Of a stretch of 64,000 nucleotides of DNA, positions 49,487 through 58,177 are shown piece by piece. Under the pieces are notes generated by a model, which made no database searches, was not told the origin of the DNA, and worked only from the letters and a program-made list of their open reading frames with translations. Source of the stretch: Streptomyces sp. NBC_00390 (GTDB lineage: Bacteria; Actinomycetota; Actinomycetes; Streptomycetales; Streptomycetaceae); assembly GCF_036057275.1 (NCBI RefSeq), contig NZ_CP107945.1, positions 3,472,001 through 3,536,000 on the forward strand. Direction: 5' to 3'. A program made the position numbers and the translations under genes. Numbering within the stretch: the first letter of the stretch is position 1; every line of letters starts with the position of its first letter.

Positions 49487-51193
49487 TCAGCCTCGCAGCG
49501 CGGAGGCGAAGAGGGCCGGCAGTTTCGTCGGACTCGGTGCGGCGGTGAAACGGGTGACGCGTTCCACCGTGGTCAGTGCGGTGCGATTGGTGACGAAGTA
49601 CGGCGGGCGGGGGGACAGTGACGGGTCGCCGGTGACCAGGCCGCGCGGTGCGGGCGTGAACGGCGCGCGCAGCACGGTCTTCTCGATGTCCTTGAGCATG
49701 AAGGCGTTGTGCACGAAGCCGATGCCGCTGCCGATGTCCTGGCGGGTGTGCCCCGGGTAGGCGCCCCAGGGCGTGAAGCCGAGCAGGAAGCCGACTCCCG
49801 ACCAGCAGTTGACGCCCAGGGTTCCGTAGCGCAGATCGGCGATGGCGGTCCGCACCGCGTCCCGGTGGGCCTTCTCGGTCCTGGGGTGGACGACCAGAGT
49901 GGCGCCCAGGGTGCCGGGGAGGGTGTTGTTCGCGAAGTCGACGGCGTGGCGCAGGAATTCGGCCGGAGCCTGTCCGGGCAGGCGTACGACGCCCAGCACA
50001 CTGCCGAAGACCTCGTCGGTGACGAGAACGTCGTCGTGGTCGGTGATGTCGGGGACGAGCAGCCGGCAGCCGTCTCCGTGGGCCTCCGCCTCCGGGTGGG
50101 CCGCGAGGACGGAGGCGAGGCGCCCGGCGGCGCCCGGGTAGTAGTCGGTACGCGGAGGCAGTTCGCGCAGCACCCGCCGGATCTCGTCCAGCAGCCGCTC
50201 GGTGCCGTCCCAGTCGCGGGGCAGCACCAGGATCTGGCTGGCGATGCAGTTGTGGCCGGAGTTGTTCATCTTGCTGGTGACGATGTGTTCGGCCTGGAAG
50301 CGGAAGTCGGCGTCGCTCCACGGCCCCGGCGCCACGATGCACGGGCTGACGCCGCCCAGCTCGCTGCTGAAGGGCTTGTCCAGTAGCGGCCGGTCGTCGC
50401 GGCGGCGCTGCTCGGCGTCCTCGTCGGTGCCCCAGACGATGGCGTCGTGGGTGCGGTCGCTGCCGGTGACATGGATGGCGTCCACGTCTTCGTGGGCGGC
50501 GAGATGACCGCCCTCGGCCGCACCGCCGTCGACGAAGCGCACCCAGCCGCGTTCGACGAACTCGGCGAAGATGTACTCGAAGTGGGGGCGCAGATAGGCG
50601 TTGACCGGGTTCATCTTGGCGATGACGACCTGGCCCTCGGCGAAGAGCTTGTGCAGGATGTCCAGCGCGGTGATGGCGGCGACGTTGCCGGCGCCGAGCA
50701 CCAGCGCAACGGCCGGACGCCCCGGCCGGCCCCGGTATTCGCCCGCGGCACGGCTGCGTGCCTGCTCCGCGGAGGTGCCGGGGCGCATCCACACCTGCGC
50801 CGTGAAGCCGTTGAGAAGGAGTCTGTCCCAGCCGGTGGCGGGGAAGACGTCGACCCAGGTGCGGCCTCTCTCCTCGTGGACGGCCTTGGCGTCGACAGGA
50901 TCCTTGCCCGCGGCGATCCGCCGCAGGACGTGCAGATACGCTGCGGCGTTCTGCGCCAGGGCCCACGGACCGCCGATCCAGTCCTCGGCGGCCCACGGGG
51001 ACTCGGGCGCGTAGCCCTTCGCGCGGGCGCCGGCTGCGGCCAGCTCGGGAGCGCTGGAGACCACGCGGGGCAGCAGCCGCTCCAGGAGGGCGATGCGCTC
51101 GGTGGGCGGGGTGGCGGACCAGGACTCGGCCTTGCGGCGAACTTCGTTCACGGTCCGGTCGAGGAAGGAGGTGTCGAGGGCGCTGGTGTTCAC
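49487..51193 (-). CDS. Aldehyde dehydrogenase family protein
   Basis: A 568 aa member of the ALDH superfamily, longer than the common 480-500 aa. LVLGAGNVAAITALDILHKL is in the cofactor-binding fold, ELGGVSP carries the general-base Glu, and NSGHNCIASQ the catalytic Cys. EVFGSVLGVVRLP and the C-terminal WGAYPGHTRQDIGSG follow. The divergence around the Cys is unusual. The GTG at 51193 (protein MNTSALDTSFLD) has an AAGGGA site. It probably oxidises the product of the GMC enzyme. Confidence 0.87.
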   Translation of the reverse strand: MNTSALDTSFLDRTVNEVRRKAESWSATPPTERIALLERLLPRVVSSAPELAAAGARAKGYAPESPWAAEDWIGGPWALAQNAAAYLHVLRRIAAGKDPVDAKAVHEERGRTWVDVFPATGWDRLLLNGFTAQVWMRPGTSAEQARSRAAGEYRGRPGRPAVALVLGAGNVAAITALDILHKLFAEGQVVIAKMNPVNAYLRPHFEYIFAEFVERGWVRFVDGGAAEGGHLAAHEDVDAIHVTGSDRTHDAIVWGTDEDAEQRRRDDRPLLDKPFSSELGGVSPCIVAPGPWSDADFRFQAEHIVTSKMNNSGHNCIASQILVLPRDWDGTERLLDEIRRVLRELPPRTDYYPGAAGRLASVLAAHPEAEAHGDGCRLLVPDITDHDDVLVTDEVFGSVLGVVRLPGQAPAEFLRHAVDFANNTLPGTLGATLVVHPRTEKAHRDAVRTAIADLRYGTLGVNCWSGVGFLLGFTPWGAYPGHTRQDIGSGIGFVHNAFMLKDIEKTVLRAPFTPAPRGLVTGDPSLSPRPPYFVTNRTALTTVERVTRFTAAPSPTKLPALFASALRG

Positions 51194-51296
51194 GTCATCC
51201 CTTGCGGAAGGTCGGGTGTCGGGCGGGCGGGGGCGTGCTCCGCGCTGCGCGGGGAGCACGCCCCGGGGCCAAAAAGGACCGGAGGAGGGCGCATCG

Positions 51297-52631
51297 TCAC
51301 GCGGACAGCAGGCGCGCGTCGCGGGCCGGGTCGATCAGGGTGACGGCGGCGATCCCGCCCAGCAGGAGCAGGCCACCGGTGATCAGGATCGCGTGTTGGT
51401 AGCCCCCGTTTCCATGGGTGTCCACGAGACGCCCGATCAACGTCGGGGCGATCAGACCGGCGGTGGTCACCACGGCGTTCATGATGCCCAGGGCGCCGCC
51501 GCGGCGATCGGCCGGGACCAGTTCCATGACGGTGGTGACAGCGATGCTGCCCATCACTCCGGCGAGCCCGAATCCGGCGACCAGGAGCACTGCGGTCGCG
51601 GCACCGGCCGGTGCCGACTGCAGGGCCAGGCACGCCGCGGCGCCGATGAGCAGACAGATGCCGCCGACCCCGCCGCGGGCCCACCGGCTCGCGATCCCGC
51701 GGCGCAGCAGCAGTCCGGTCAGGCCCGCCTGCCCGAGCACCACGACACCGCTCAGACCCCAGAACAGCATCAGCAGCCGGGTGGACGCGGCCGAGGAGTA
51801 GCCCAGCCCGTCCTGGAGGTAGGAGGGGAGCCAGACCAGGGCGAAGGCGATGACCCAGTAGGTGCCGAAGTAGGCGGCCGTGGCACCGATCCAGGTGCGG
51901 GTCGCGAGGACCCGGCGGTAGGGCGTCTTGCGCTGGGCCGGGTCCGTCCCGGTACCGGCCACCGTCTCCTTGCCCGTACCGTCGGCGGAGCCGGTGTCCG
52001 ACGTGTCCGCGTACGGTCCCTCGCCGCCGAGCGGGATCCACAGCAGTGCCCACACCACACCGGCAAGGGCCACCACGGCGACGGCCGAGCGCCAGCCGCT
52101 GTGGTGGATCACCCAGGTCAGTACGGGGGCGGCGACCAGGACTCCCAGGGTGATCCCCAGCACGATCAGCGCCCCGGGCAGGTTGCGTCGGTGGTTGGGG
52201 AACCAGGACAGGGTGGCCTGCTGGGCGACGGGGAAGGCGGGCCCCTCGGCGGCGCCGAGGAGGACACGTGAGGCGATGAGCACCGCGAGCCCTCCGCCCA
52301 CGGCCAGCGGGGCCTGGGCGACGGACCACAGAAGGGCCATGGCCAGCAGCAGCCACTTGGGCCGTATGCGGTCGGCGAGCAGCCCCACCGTGGCACCGCA
52401 GATCGAGAACAGCAGGAAGAACGCGCTGCTGGCGAGTCCGAAGGCGGACGCGGACAGGCCGAGGTCCTCACGGATCTGCTCGGCCGCGAGGCCGAGCACG
52501 GACTTGTCGGCGAAATTGATCATCATGAAGACGACGAGCAGCGCGGTGACGATCCACGCGCGGCGCCTCGATCCGCTCGTCGCCTTCGGGAGGCCGGCGG
52601 GCACAGCAGGTGCGACATCGGTGTCGGTCAC
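51297..52631 (-). CDS. MFS transporter, anion:cation-symporter-like
   Basis: A 444 aa protein with 12 predicted spans. The start of the first span reads FMMINFADKSVLGLAAEQI, and motif A-like GLLADRIRPKWLL and SRVLLGAAEGPAFP are typical of ACS/metabolite:H+ symporters. Its place between a dioxygenase and dehydrogenases suggests uptake of the pathway substrate. A hydrophilic central loop of about 35 residues (GGEGPYADTSDTG and following) separates the two halves. Confidence 0.87.
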   Translation of the reverse strand: MTDTDVAPAVPAGLPKATSGSRRRAWIVTALLVVFMMINFADKSVLGLAAEQIREDLGLSASAFGLASSAFFLLFSICGATVGLLADRIRPKWLLLAMALLWSVAQAPLAVGGGLAVLIASRVLLGAAEGPAFPVAQQATLSWFPNHRRNLPGALIVLGITLGVLVAAPVLTWVIHHSGWRSAVAVVALAGVVWALLWIPLGGEGPYADTSDTGSADGTGKETVAGTGTDPAQRKTPYRRVLATRTWIGATAAYFGTYWVIAFALVWLPSYLQDGLGYSSAASTRLLMLFWGLSGVVVLGQAGLTGLLLRRGIASRWARGGVGGICLLIGAAACLALQSAPAGAATAVLLVAGFGLAGVMGSIAVTTVMELVPADRRGGALGIMNAVVTTAGLIAPTLIGRLVDTHGNGGYQHAILITGGLLLLGGIAAVTLIDPARDARLLSA

Positions 52632-52678
52632 AGGGACTCCGCGGAGACTGGATGGGGAGAGGAAGGGCCGGTGCCGGT

Positions 52679-53602
52679 TCAGGAGAGCGGGACGCCGGCG
52701 ATCGCGATGCGCTCCATGACACGGCGCTGCGGGAAGTAGTCGCTGATCGCGTAGTGCTGGGTGGCGATGTTGTCCCAGATCGCGACGGAACCCGGCTGCC
52801 AGCGGAAGCGCACCTGGTACTCGGGGACGCGGGCCTGGAGGACGAGCTCGTCGAGCAGTTCACGGCTTTCGGGGTCCGACAGGCCGACGATCCGGGTGGT
52901 GAAGGGCTCGTTGACGTAGAGCAGCTTGCGGCCGGTGCGCGGGTGGCGGACGACCACGGGATGCTCGACGGCCGGCAGGTTCTCACGGTGCGCGGCGACC
53001 TGGCTCTCGGTCATCAGACAGCCCCAGCTCGGCACCCAGTCGTGCACTGCGGTGAGGTTCTCGATGCGGGTCTTCATGGACTCGGAGAGGTTGTCGTACG
53101 CGGCCGACATGTCCGCCCACATGGTGTCGCCGCCCGCGGACGGGACCTCGACGGCGCGCAGTACGGAGCCGAGTGCCGGCGCGGCCATGAACGAGTGGTC
53201 GCTGTGCCAGATGTTCTCGTTGCCGATGGCCATGGCGTCCTTGGCCAGACGGGAAACGCCGACGGTGTCGCCCTTGGGGAAGAACGGGTTGGGCTCCGGG
53301 GCGCCCCACAGGCCGGCGAACGCCAATTGGGACTGCGCGTCGAAGGCGTGCTGGTCGCGGAAGAAGAGCACCTTCCACTCCAGCAGGGCCTGCCTGATCT
53401 CGTCCGCGAGGTCCTCGCCGATCGGGAGCGAGAGGTCGACGCCTTCGACCTCGGCGCCGATGTGCGGGGTGAGCGGGCAGATGTCCAGGACCCGGTAGTC
53501 GGGCTGGGTCATGCCCGGCGCGATGCGCTCGAGCGTGCGCTTCCCGTAGTGCATCAGGGGCTTGTCGAGCGTGGGGGCGGGGGTGGTGGCGACGCCGTCC
53601 AT
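52679..53602 (-). CDS. TauD/TfdA-family Fe(II)/2-oxoglutarate dioxygenase
   Basis: A 307 aa non-haem iron dioxygenase. The HxD pair is in IWHSDHSFM, the distal His in WDNIATQHYAISDY, and the 2-oxoglutarate-binding Arg in FPQRRVMERI. The family hydroxylates next to a sulfonate, ether or amine so that the product falls apart (taurine, 2,4-D, alkyl sulfates). I chose the ATG at 53602 (GGAGG 5 nt upstream) over an in-frame ATG at 53614. It is the first gene of the catabolic cluster. Confidence 0.9.
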   Translation of the reverse strand: MDGVATTPAPTLDKPLMHYGKRTLERIAPGMTQPDYRVLDICPLTPHIGAEVEGVDLSLPIGEDLADEIRQALLEWKVLFFRDQHAFDAQSQLAFAGLWGAPEPNPFFPKGDTVGVSRLAKDAMAIGNENIWHSDHSFMAAPALGSVLRAVEVPSAGGDTMWADMSAAYDNLSESMKTRIENLTAVHDWVPSWGCLMTESQVAAHRENLPAVEHPVVVRHPRTGRKLLYVNEPFTTRIVGLSDPESRELLDELVLQARVPEYQVRFRWQPGSVAIWDNIATQHYAISDYFPQRRVMERIAIAGVPLS

Positions 53603-53629
53603 GAGTCCTCCCATAACGGGGGCCGGAAA

Positions 53630-53651
53630 ATCGTTACCGGAAGTATCGTTA
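53630..53651. promoter_or_regulatory. Candidate regulatory direct repeat upstream of dioxygenase gene
   Basis: Two copies of ATCGTTA (53630-53636 and 53645-53651), 15 bp apart, lie 28-49 nt upstream of the dioxygenase start. The setting is locally AT-rich, where a promoter is expected. It is a plausible site for the neighbouring TetR protein, although most TetR sites are palindromic and this one is not. Confidence 0.35.
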
Positions 53652-53718
53652 TTGAGGTGTGGCAGGGCAAGAGCCTGGCAGCATGAAAATTTGGAGCCGG
53701 AATCCGCGGCCGGAGCCG

Positions 53719-54321
53719 TCAGGAAGCCGAGCCGACAGAGCGGGCGACGAGGTCCACCAGCGTGTCCACCAGCGCGGCGTCGGGCAGCTCCTGCTCGACG
53801 ATCAGCCGGAAGAGCAGCGGCGCGGCCACCAGGGTCGCCGCGGCCCGGACATCGGTGTCGGGCCGCACCTCACCACGGGCGATGGCGCGCTCGAGGATGC
53901 GCCTGGTCTCGCTCGTGATCCGCTCGGTGTACTCCGCGTACTGGCCCCGCTTCGCGCCCGTCTCGGCCGCCGCGCCGATCAGACCGGCGATCAGCCGGTC
54001 CGATCCCGGCAGCCGATACGCCTCCATACGAGAGGCGAGCACGAAACGGATCTCCGCACGGAAGTCGCCCAGATCCGGCACCGACAGGGGACCGATCCGG
54101 GTCTCGGCAGCAGCGATGATCAGATCCTGCTTGGTGGGCCATCGCCGGTAGATGGCGGGCTTGCTCACCCCGGCCCGTGCGGCGACGGCATCCATCGTGA
54201 CGGCCCCGATCCCCTGTTCGGTGACCATGTCGACGACAGCGTTCAGCACCGCCCCGGTGACCCGCTCCTCCCGCGGCCGCCCCGGCCCCCGCTCCGCCCC
54301 GCGCGGCTGTGTACCCACCAT
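53719..54321 (-). CDS. TetR/AcrR family regulator of catabolic cluster
   Basis: A 200 aa regulator. The N-terminal helix-turn-helix has MDAVAARAGVSKPAIYRRWPTKQ, typical of the large TetR group with a Trp-containing recognition helix. The C-terminal half resembles TetR_C_11-type domains (ILERAIARGEVRPDTDVRAA). The ATG at 54321 starts MVGTQPRGAERGPGRPREER. It lies 116 bp upstream of the dioxygenase gene on the same strand. Control of that operon is likely by position. Confidence 0.88.
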   Translation of the reverse strand: MVGTQPRGAERGPGRPREERVTGAVLNAVVDMVTEQGIGAVTMDAVAARAGVSKPAIYRRWPTKQDLIIAAAETRIGPLSVPDLGDFRAEIRFVLASRMEAYRLPGSDRLIAGLIGAAAETGAKRGQYAEYTERITSETRRILERAIARGEVRPDTDVRAAATLVAAPLLFRLIVEQELPDAALVDTLVDLVARSVGSAS

Positions 54322-54612
54322 GCGGCAGAGCCTACGGTCTGTCGCCGGACCGCATCGGAACGGGGGTGCGCGCGGCGACATTGTCGCTCGCCCATTCCAC
54401 AGGGCGCGGCACCGCCGGCCGGCGCCTGGCAAGCCTGAAAGCTCGCGTTCGGGCATCATGCAGGCCTGGGCTCAGGGCGACCATGTGGACGTCCGCCGGC
54501 CCGGCCGTCCCATGGCCCCGGCAGTGGCCTTTCTCCACACCCGCCGCCCGGCGACGGTGCCTCCCGTACGGCCTCTCGGAGTGCTACGGCGTCGCCTCAC
54601 GGTGGTGTCGCG

Positions 54613-55224
54613 TCACGGCGGCGACTCGGCCCACACCAGCGGGCCGCCACCCTGCCAATCGATCAGATCGGACCGGGCCACATCATCGGCGTCGAGTCCC
54701 ACCATCCCCGCTCGGCGCAGAAACTCCGCCACGTCCGCGAGGTTGTGCGCCAGGCCGAGGATCTCGCCGTTCACGCGCACCTGGCGGCCGCCCATCGGCG
54801 ATGGCGGGTAAATGATCACGGGCAATCCAGCCATGACACCAGCCTCCGTCAGATCGCCGGTCACAGCAGCCCGAGCTCGGTGTCCGGCCGTCAGTGAGAG
54901 CCGGGTGAGCGGCAGCCCGCGTCCGAGCAGGCGGCGGGGCAACCGCGCCAGTTCGGGGCCCACTCGCACTCGAACGCCATGGGCCCCTGCACAGGCGTCG
55001 GCAGGTGAGGCAAGCCGCCCGTAGAAGGCATGGGAAAGCCTGCGGCGCTGGGCCAGGTCAGCGCGCATGGTGCGGCCGCCGATCCGTGTCACGAGGTCCG
55101 GCACGGCGCAGGCGCTCTGCGCTCGAGCCACTCGCGGGCTCGCGGGCTCGCCGGCAAGGTGGTCGACTGCGGCCGTGACCTGAGGACGCCGGGCGATGCG
55201 GTCCGCCTCGGCCGCCGAGCTCAT
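54613..55224 (-). CDS. Hypothetical protein (internal start at 54834 possible)
   Basis: An open frame of 203 aa from ATG at 55224. The C-terminal 73 residues, from an internal ATG at 54834 with GGAGG nine bases upstream, look like a compact protein (GGRQVRVNGEILGLAHNLAD, DLIDWQGGGPLVW). The N-terminal 130 residues are Arg/Ala-rich and less convincing. The real product may be only the 73 aa form. I do not recognise a family. It is downstream of the amphi-Trp gene on the same strand. Confidence 0.5.
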   Translation of the reverse strand: MSSAAEADRIARRPQVTAAVDHLAGEPASPRVARAQSACAVPDLVTRIGGRTMRADLAQRRRLSHAFYGRLASPADACAGAHGVRVRVGPELARLPRRLLGRGLPLTRLSLTAGHRARAAVTGDLTEAGVMAGLPVIIYPPSPMGGRQVRVNGEILGLAHNLADVAEFLRRAGMVGLDADDVARSDLIDWQGGGPLVWAESPP

Positions 55225-55285
55225 CGCCCTGAGCGCGGGCCTGGCGCTGGGCCGTGGCGGCTGGGCCCAAGGGCCTTGGCGCGGC

Positions 55286-55657
55286 TCAGGGCGTTTTTGT
55301 GGCGGCCCGCTTCGCGGTTTTGCTCCTGGCGGTGCCGGTGCTGCTCCGCCCGGGCTTGGCGGGCACACTCTTCCGCCTCCTCGGGGCTTTTTCTGTGCCT
55401 GCCACCGCTTGCGACGGCGCTGTCCGTGTGGGTGCGGTCGGCCACTTGAACTCGATCTCCAGCTCGATCTCCCCGTCACCGACCTCGATCTCCACCTCAC
55501 TGCGGAGGTCATCGGGAATCCGAAGGCTCAGCCTCGCGGGGCCGAGGTCCAGTTCGGCATCCCCACCTTGCCTCAGCGCGGCCGCGAGCGCCGTCAGCTG
55601 ATCCGCCGCCTCAAGGCGTGACAGCGAACGCTTCTGCTCAAACTTGAGGTCCCTCAT
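55286..55657 (-). CDS. amphi-Trp domain protein with basic tail
   Basis: A 123 aa protein. MRDLKFEQKRSLSRLEAADQ to about residue 70 matches the amphi-Trp domain, a short beta-rich domain of unknown role that ends in a Trp-containing strand (ELEIEFKW). The last about 50 residues are Lys/Arg/Ala/Pro-rich (RRRKSVPAKPGRSS, RSKTAKRAATKTP), like histone-H1-type tails, which suggests nucleic-acid binding. The ATG at 55657 has GGAG 9 nt upstream. Confidence 0.8.
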   Translation of the reverse strand: MRDLKFEQKRSLSRLEAADQLTALAAALRQGGDAELDLGPARLSLRIPDDLRSEVEIEVGDGEIELEIEFKWPTAPTRTAPSQAVAGTEKAPRRRKSVPAKPGRSSTGTARSKTAKRAATKTP

Positions 55658-56653
55658 GGGCTGTCTCCGATCTGACAGAAACAGTAGACAGCGCCAATTC
55701 TGATGCCATACGCCGGATCGGACATCCTCATGTCCGGGTGAGTGGCCGGACGACCGGTGACCGGTCCGTGTGCTGTCCGACCTGCTCGGGAGTGCTTTGG
55801 AGTGTCCCGCTCTCGTGGGGGGCGCTGGTGAGTGCCGGTGTGCGTCCACGGTCGAGGCGCGGGCAGCGGCTCGCTGAGCCCGCTCGCCATCACCGGGGCG
55901 AGACATGCGACGGGGCCGGTCGCCTGCGGGCGACCGGCCCCTACTGCATCTCTGTCCCCTTCGGCCGTCCGCATCTGCCGGAGCCGAACCTCAGCGAGCT
56001 GTCCGACGGGCGTGCCCGGAATGGGCGTGAACCCGGCGCACACGCCGTCGCGATGTTCGCCGAGGTCGCGGGCGTTCCGGACGAGACCGCGCACCGGGCC
56101 CGGTGGATCACCCCATCGCCGGCCAGCAGGGTGATCCTCGGTAACGGAGACGGCGAGGCCCTCCGTGCACTCCGGAGCCCCGGGAACGAGCTTGAGGTCG
56201 ATCCAGTCACCAGGATTCCGGGGAGCGGATCGCCCGCGCCCGGGAGCTGATGGCCTTCGGCCCCCTACGAAGCCGCCTCCCGCTCCCGCCGCCTCGGACT
56301 GGCCACCGCACAGGCCCTCCACCGCACCTATGGCCGGCAACGCCGAATACCGGCACATAAGTTCGGAGCGCCTGAACCGACGCAACGGCTACCGCCCCGG
56401 GCCGGCACCGTCGAGCTCGCCGTGTCTCAGGTGTATCCGGGGGCGGGGCGGACGGATCTAGGGGGAGGGCTGACTCCCGTCGCCAGTCCGCCCGTCCCAT
56501 GTCCTTGGTGCGACGTACGGCACCAGCTGCGTCCGAACCGACCGTGCACGAGCGGGAGTTCACCCCGTCCCTGTCCCCCGGCGGCTCCGTACAGGACCTC
56601 CGGCAACCCGGGCCGTCCATCCCCGAACGCGCAGCCGCAGGAAGGAGTCCCCG
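55658..56653. other. Region without a recognised gene
   Basis: A stretch of nearly 1 kb. Open frames exist on both strands. On the plus strand, about 55990-56215 reads like coding sequence (HAVAMFAEVAGVPDETAH, ITPSPASRVILGNGD) but lacks a credible start. The minus strand is also open over the same stretch. A strong hairpin sits at 55912-55941. It may be a decayed gene or a small unknown one; I cannot choose a frame. Confidence 0.4.
55912..55941. terminator. Terminator-like hairpin in gene-poor region
   Basis: A perfect 13 bp stem (55912-55924 with 55929-55941, loop TGCG). It adjoins a minus-strand stop codon (TAG at 55943-55941) of a weak 89-codon frame. It suggests that some transcript, probably minus-strand, ends here. 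Confidence 0.6.
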
Positions 56654-57271
56654 ATGGCGGAGCAAAGTCTCCACGCGAACCACGGAAACCACAGGAGCCC
56701 CGCGGACGGCACAAGGGACGTGAACCACGGCCCCTACGGCACCCAAGTCCCCGACGGCCGCGACCTCAAGGCACTCGCGGCGGACCTGTCGGACGAGGTG
56801 TGGAACCACGCCCGGCTCGACGTGGTGGACGAGTTCTTCGCGCCGGACTTCCACGGCCACATGCCGGTGATCCCGGATGTGCACGGGCCCGAGGAGTTCA
56901 AGCAGCTCTCCCGTGATTTGCGGGCGGGGCTGCCCGACCTCCGCGAGCAGGTGCAGAGCGTTCTGGGCGAGGGCGACCGGGTCTTCATCCGATCCATCCT
57001 CACCGGCACCCATCTCGGCGAGATGATGGACCTGCCGCCGACCGGGACGCCGATCCGGATGAACCAGACCTTCATCTACCGGTTCGAGCGGGGCAAGGTC
57101 GTCGAGCTGTGGCAGCAGATCGACTATCTCGGCGTCATGCGACAGCTCGGGGTCGTCCCGCCGCAGGGGGCGAGTCAACTCGGCCGGATCGCGCACACCT
57201 TCAAGCTGATGGGCCGTTTCGCGGTACTCCAGATCAAGGCGGCCCGCAGCAAGGAGAGGACCACCGCATGA
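56654..57271 (+). CDS. SnoaL-like / ester-cyclase family protein (first of pair)
   Basis: A 205 aa protein with a disordered His/Asn-rich N-terminus (about 30 residues), then a NTF2-like SnoaL domain: VVDEFFAPDFHGHMPV, GPEEFKQLSRDLRAGLPDL, and MNQTFIYRFERGKVVELWQQ. Such proteins are polyketide cyclases, or uncharacterised ester-cyclase-like proteins outside antibiotic clusters. AGGAAGGAG precedes the ATG. It overlaps the next gene by 4 nt (ATGA). No polyketide genes are nearby. Confidence 0.82.
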   Translation: MAEQSLHANHGNHRSPADGTRDVNHGPYGTQVPDGRDLKALAADLSDEVWNHARLDVVDEFFAPDFHGHMPVIPDVHGPEEFKQLSRDLRAGLPDLREQVQSVLGEGDRVFIRSILTGTHLGEMMDLPPTGTPIRMNQTFIYRFERGKVVELWQQIDYLGVMRQLGVVPPQGASQLGRIAHTFKLMGRFAVLQIKAARSKERTTA

Positions 57272-57786
57272 CCACACAGGCAACGCACCGCGACGCGCGC
57301 AGCGCCACGTACGAGTTCTTCGAGCGCGCCTGGCAGCTCAAGGACGCCGACGTCCTCGTCGATATGGCCGTCCCGCACTGTGCGTACCACGTGCCGGACT
57401 TCCCGGTGATGGGGAACCGGGAGTTCCTGGAGCACCTCCGGCACCTCTGGCAGGCGATGCCGGACCTGCGGGTCGAGCTCCTTGACGTGATCACCGACGG
57501 GAACGAGGTCGCCTGCCGGGCACGGCTCCTCGGCACCCAGACCGGTGACCTGCACGACGTCCCGCCCACCGGCCTCAAGGTGGACCGGGAGGAGATGACC
57601 CTGCTGCGGTGGGACGGCCACAGCCGGCTGGTCTCCCTGCACCAGGAGGCCGACAACATCGAGGTGCTGGTCCAGCTCGGCGCGATGCCCTCGCCCGATG
57701 CCGGCCCGACGACGTTCCTCACCCACGCGTTCGTCTCCGCCGTCCGCTTCACCCGGCTGCGACGCAAGGCCCGCAAGGCTCAGTAG
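57268..57786 (+). CDS. SnoaL-like protein (second of pair)
   Basis: A 172 aa NTF2-fold protein, a paralogue of the preceding one (FFERAWQLKDADVLVDM, HVPDFPVMGNREFLEHLRHL, LHDVPPTGLKVDREEM). The ATG at 57268 overlaps the upstream stop, and GGAGAGG lies within the upstream gene, so the two are translationally coupled and may form a heterodimer. Both end with a short helical, basic tail (FTRLRRKARKAQ here). Substrate unknown. Confidence 0.82.
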   Translation: MTTQATHRDARSATYEFFERAWQLKDADVLVDMAVPHCAYHVPDFPVMGNREFLEHLRHLWQAMPDLRVELLDVITDGNEVACRARLLGTQTGDLHDVPPTGLKVDREEMTLLRWDGHSRLVSLHQEADNIEVLVQLGAMPSPDAGPTTFLTHAFVSAVRFTRLRRKARKAQ

Positions 57787-58030
57787 GACCGGACGGCACC
57801 TGCCCCACCTGCCGGCAACCCACTCCGTGCCAGGCATCCCATGGGTTGCGGATCCCGGCAACGCTGTCAGGCAGGACAACGGCTCGAACCCAGCGTCATC
57901 TCACGGATCGATGCATCGCTGAGGGAGTGACACACGCCGGAACCGTCCCCGGGGCCCTGAGCGGGGACCGTGCGGTGTACAACGCAGAACCCCCTCGGAG
58001 CTACGTTTCCGCAGGTCCAAGGGGGTCCTC

Positions 58031-58086
58031 CAAGCGTGGCGGCGCCAGGATTCGAACCTGGGTAGGCTAAGCCGACGGATTTACAG
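58031..58086 (-). repeat. Distal attachment site: partial tRNA-Tyr copy
   Basis: 56 bp identical to 62711-62766: T-arm, long variable arm, anticodon loop and acceptor 3' strand of tRNA-Tyr, with no 5' half. Similarity continues leftward at lower identity through a terminator-like hairpin (57989-58026). It marks the far end of the integrated element. Confidence 0.93.
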
Positions 58087-58177
58087 CGGGCCGCCTTCAC
58101 CTGCCCTGACCTGGCAATTTCCACTGAAAGGTCCCGCGCGGGGGACACATGGGGGACGAGTGCCGGCCGAAGATACC

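Noticed and set aside
58031..58103. A second tRNA-Tyr gene
   Set aside because: Only the 3' part matches; after the anticodon loop the sequence diverges and no D-arm or 5' acceptor strand can be formed. It is an att duplicate.
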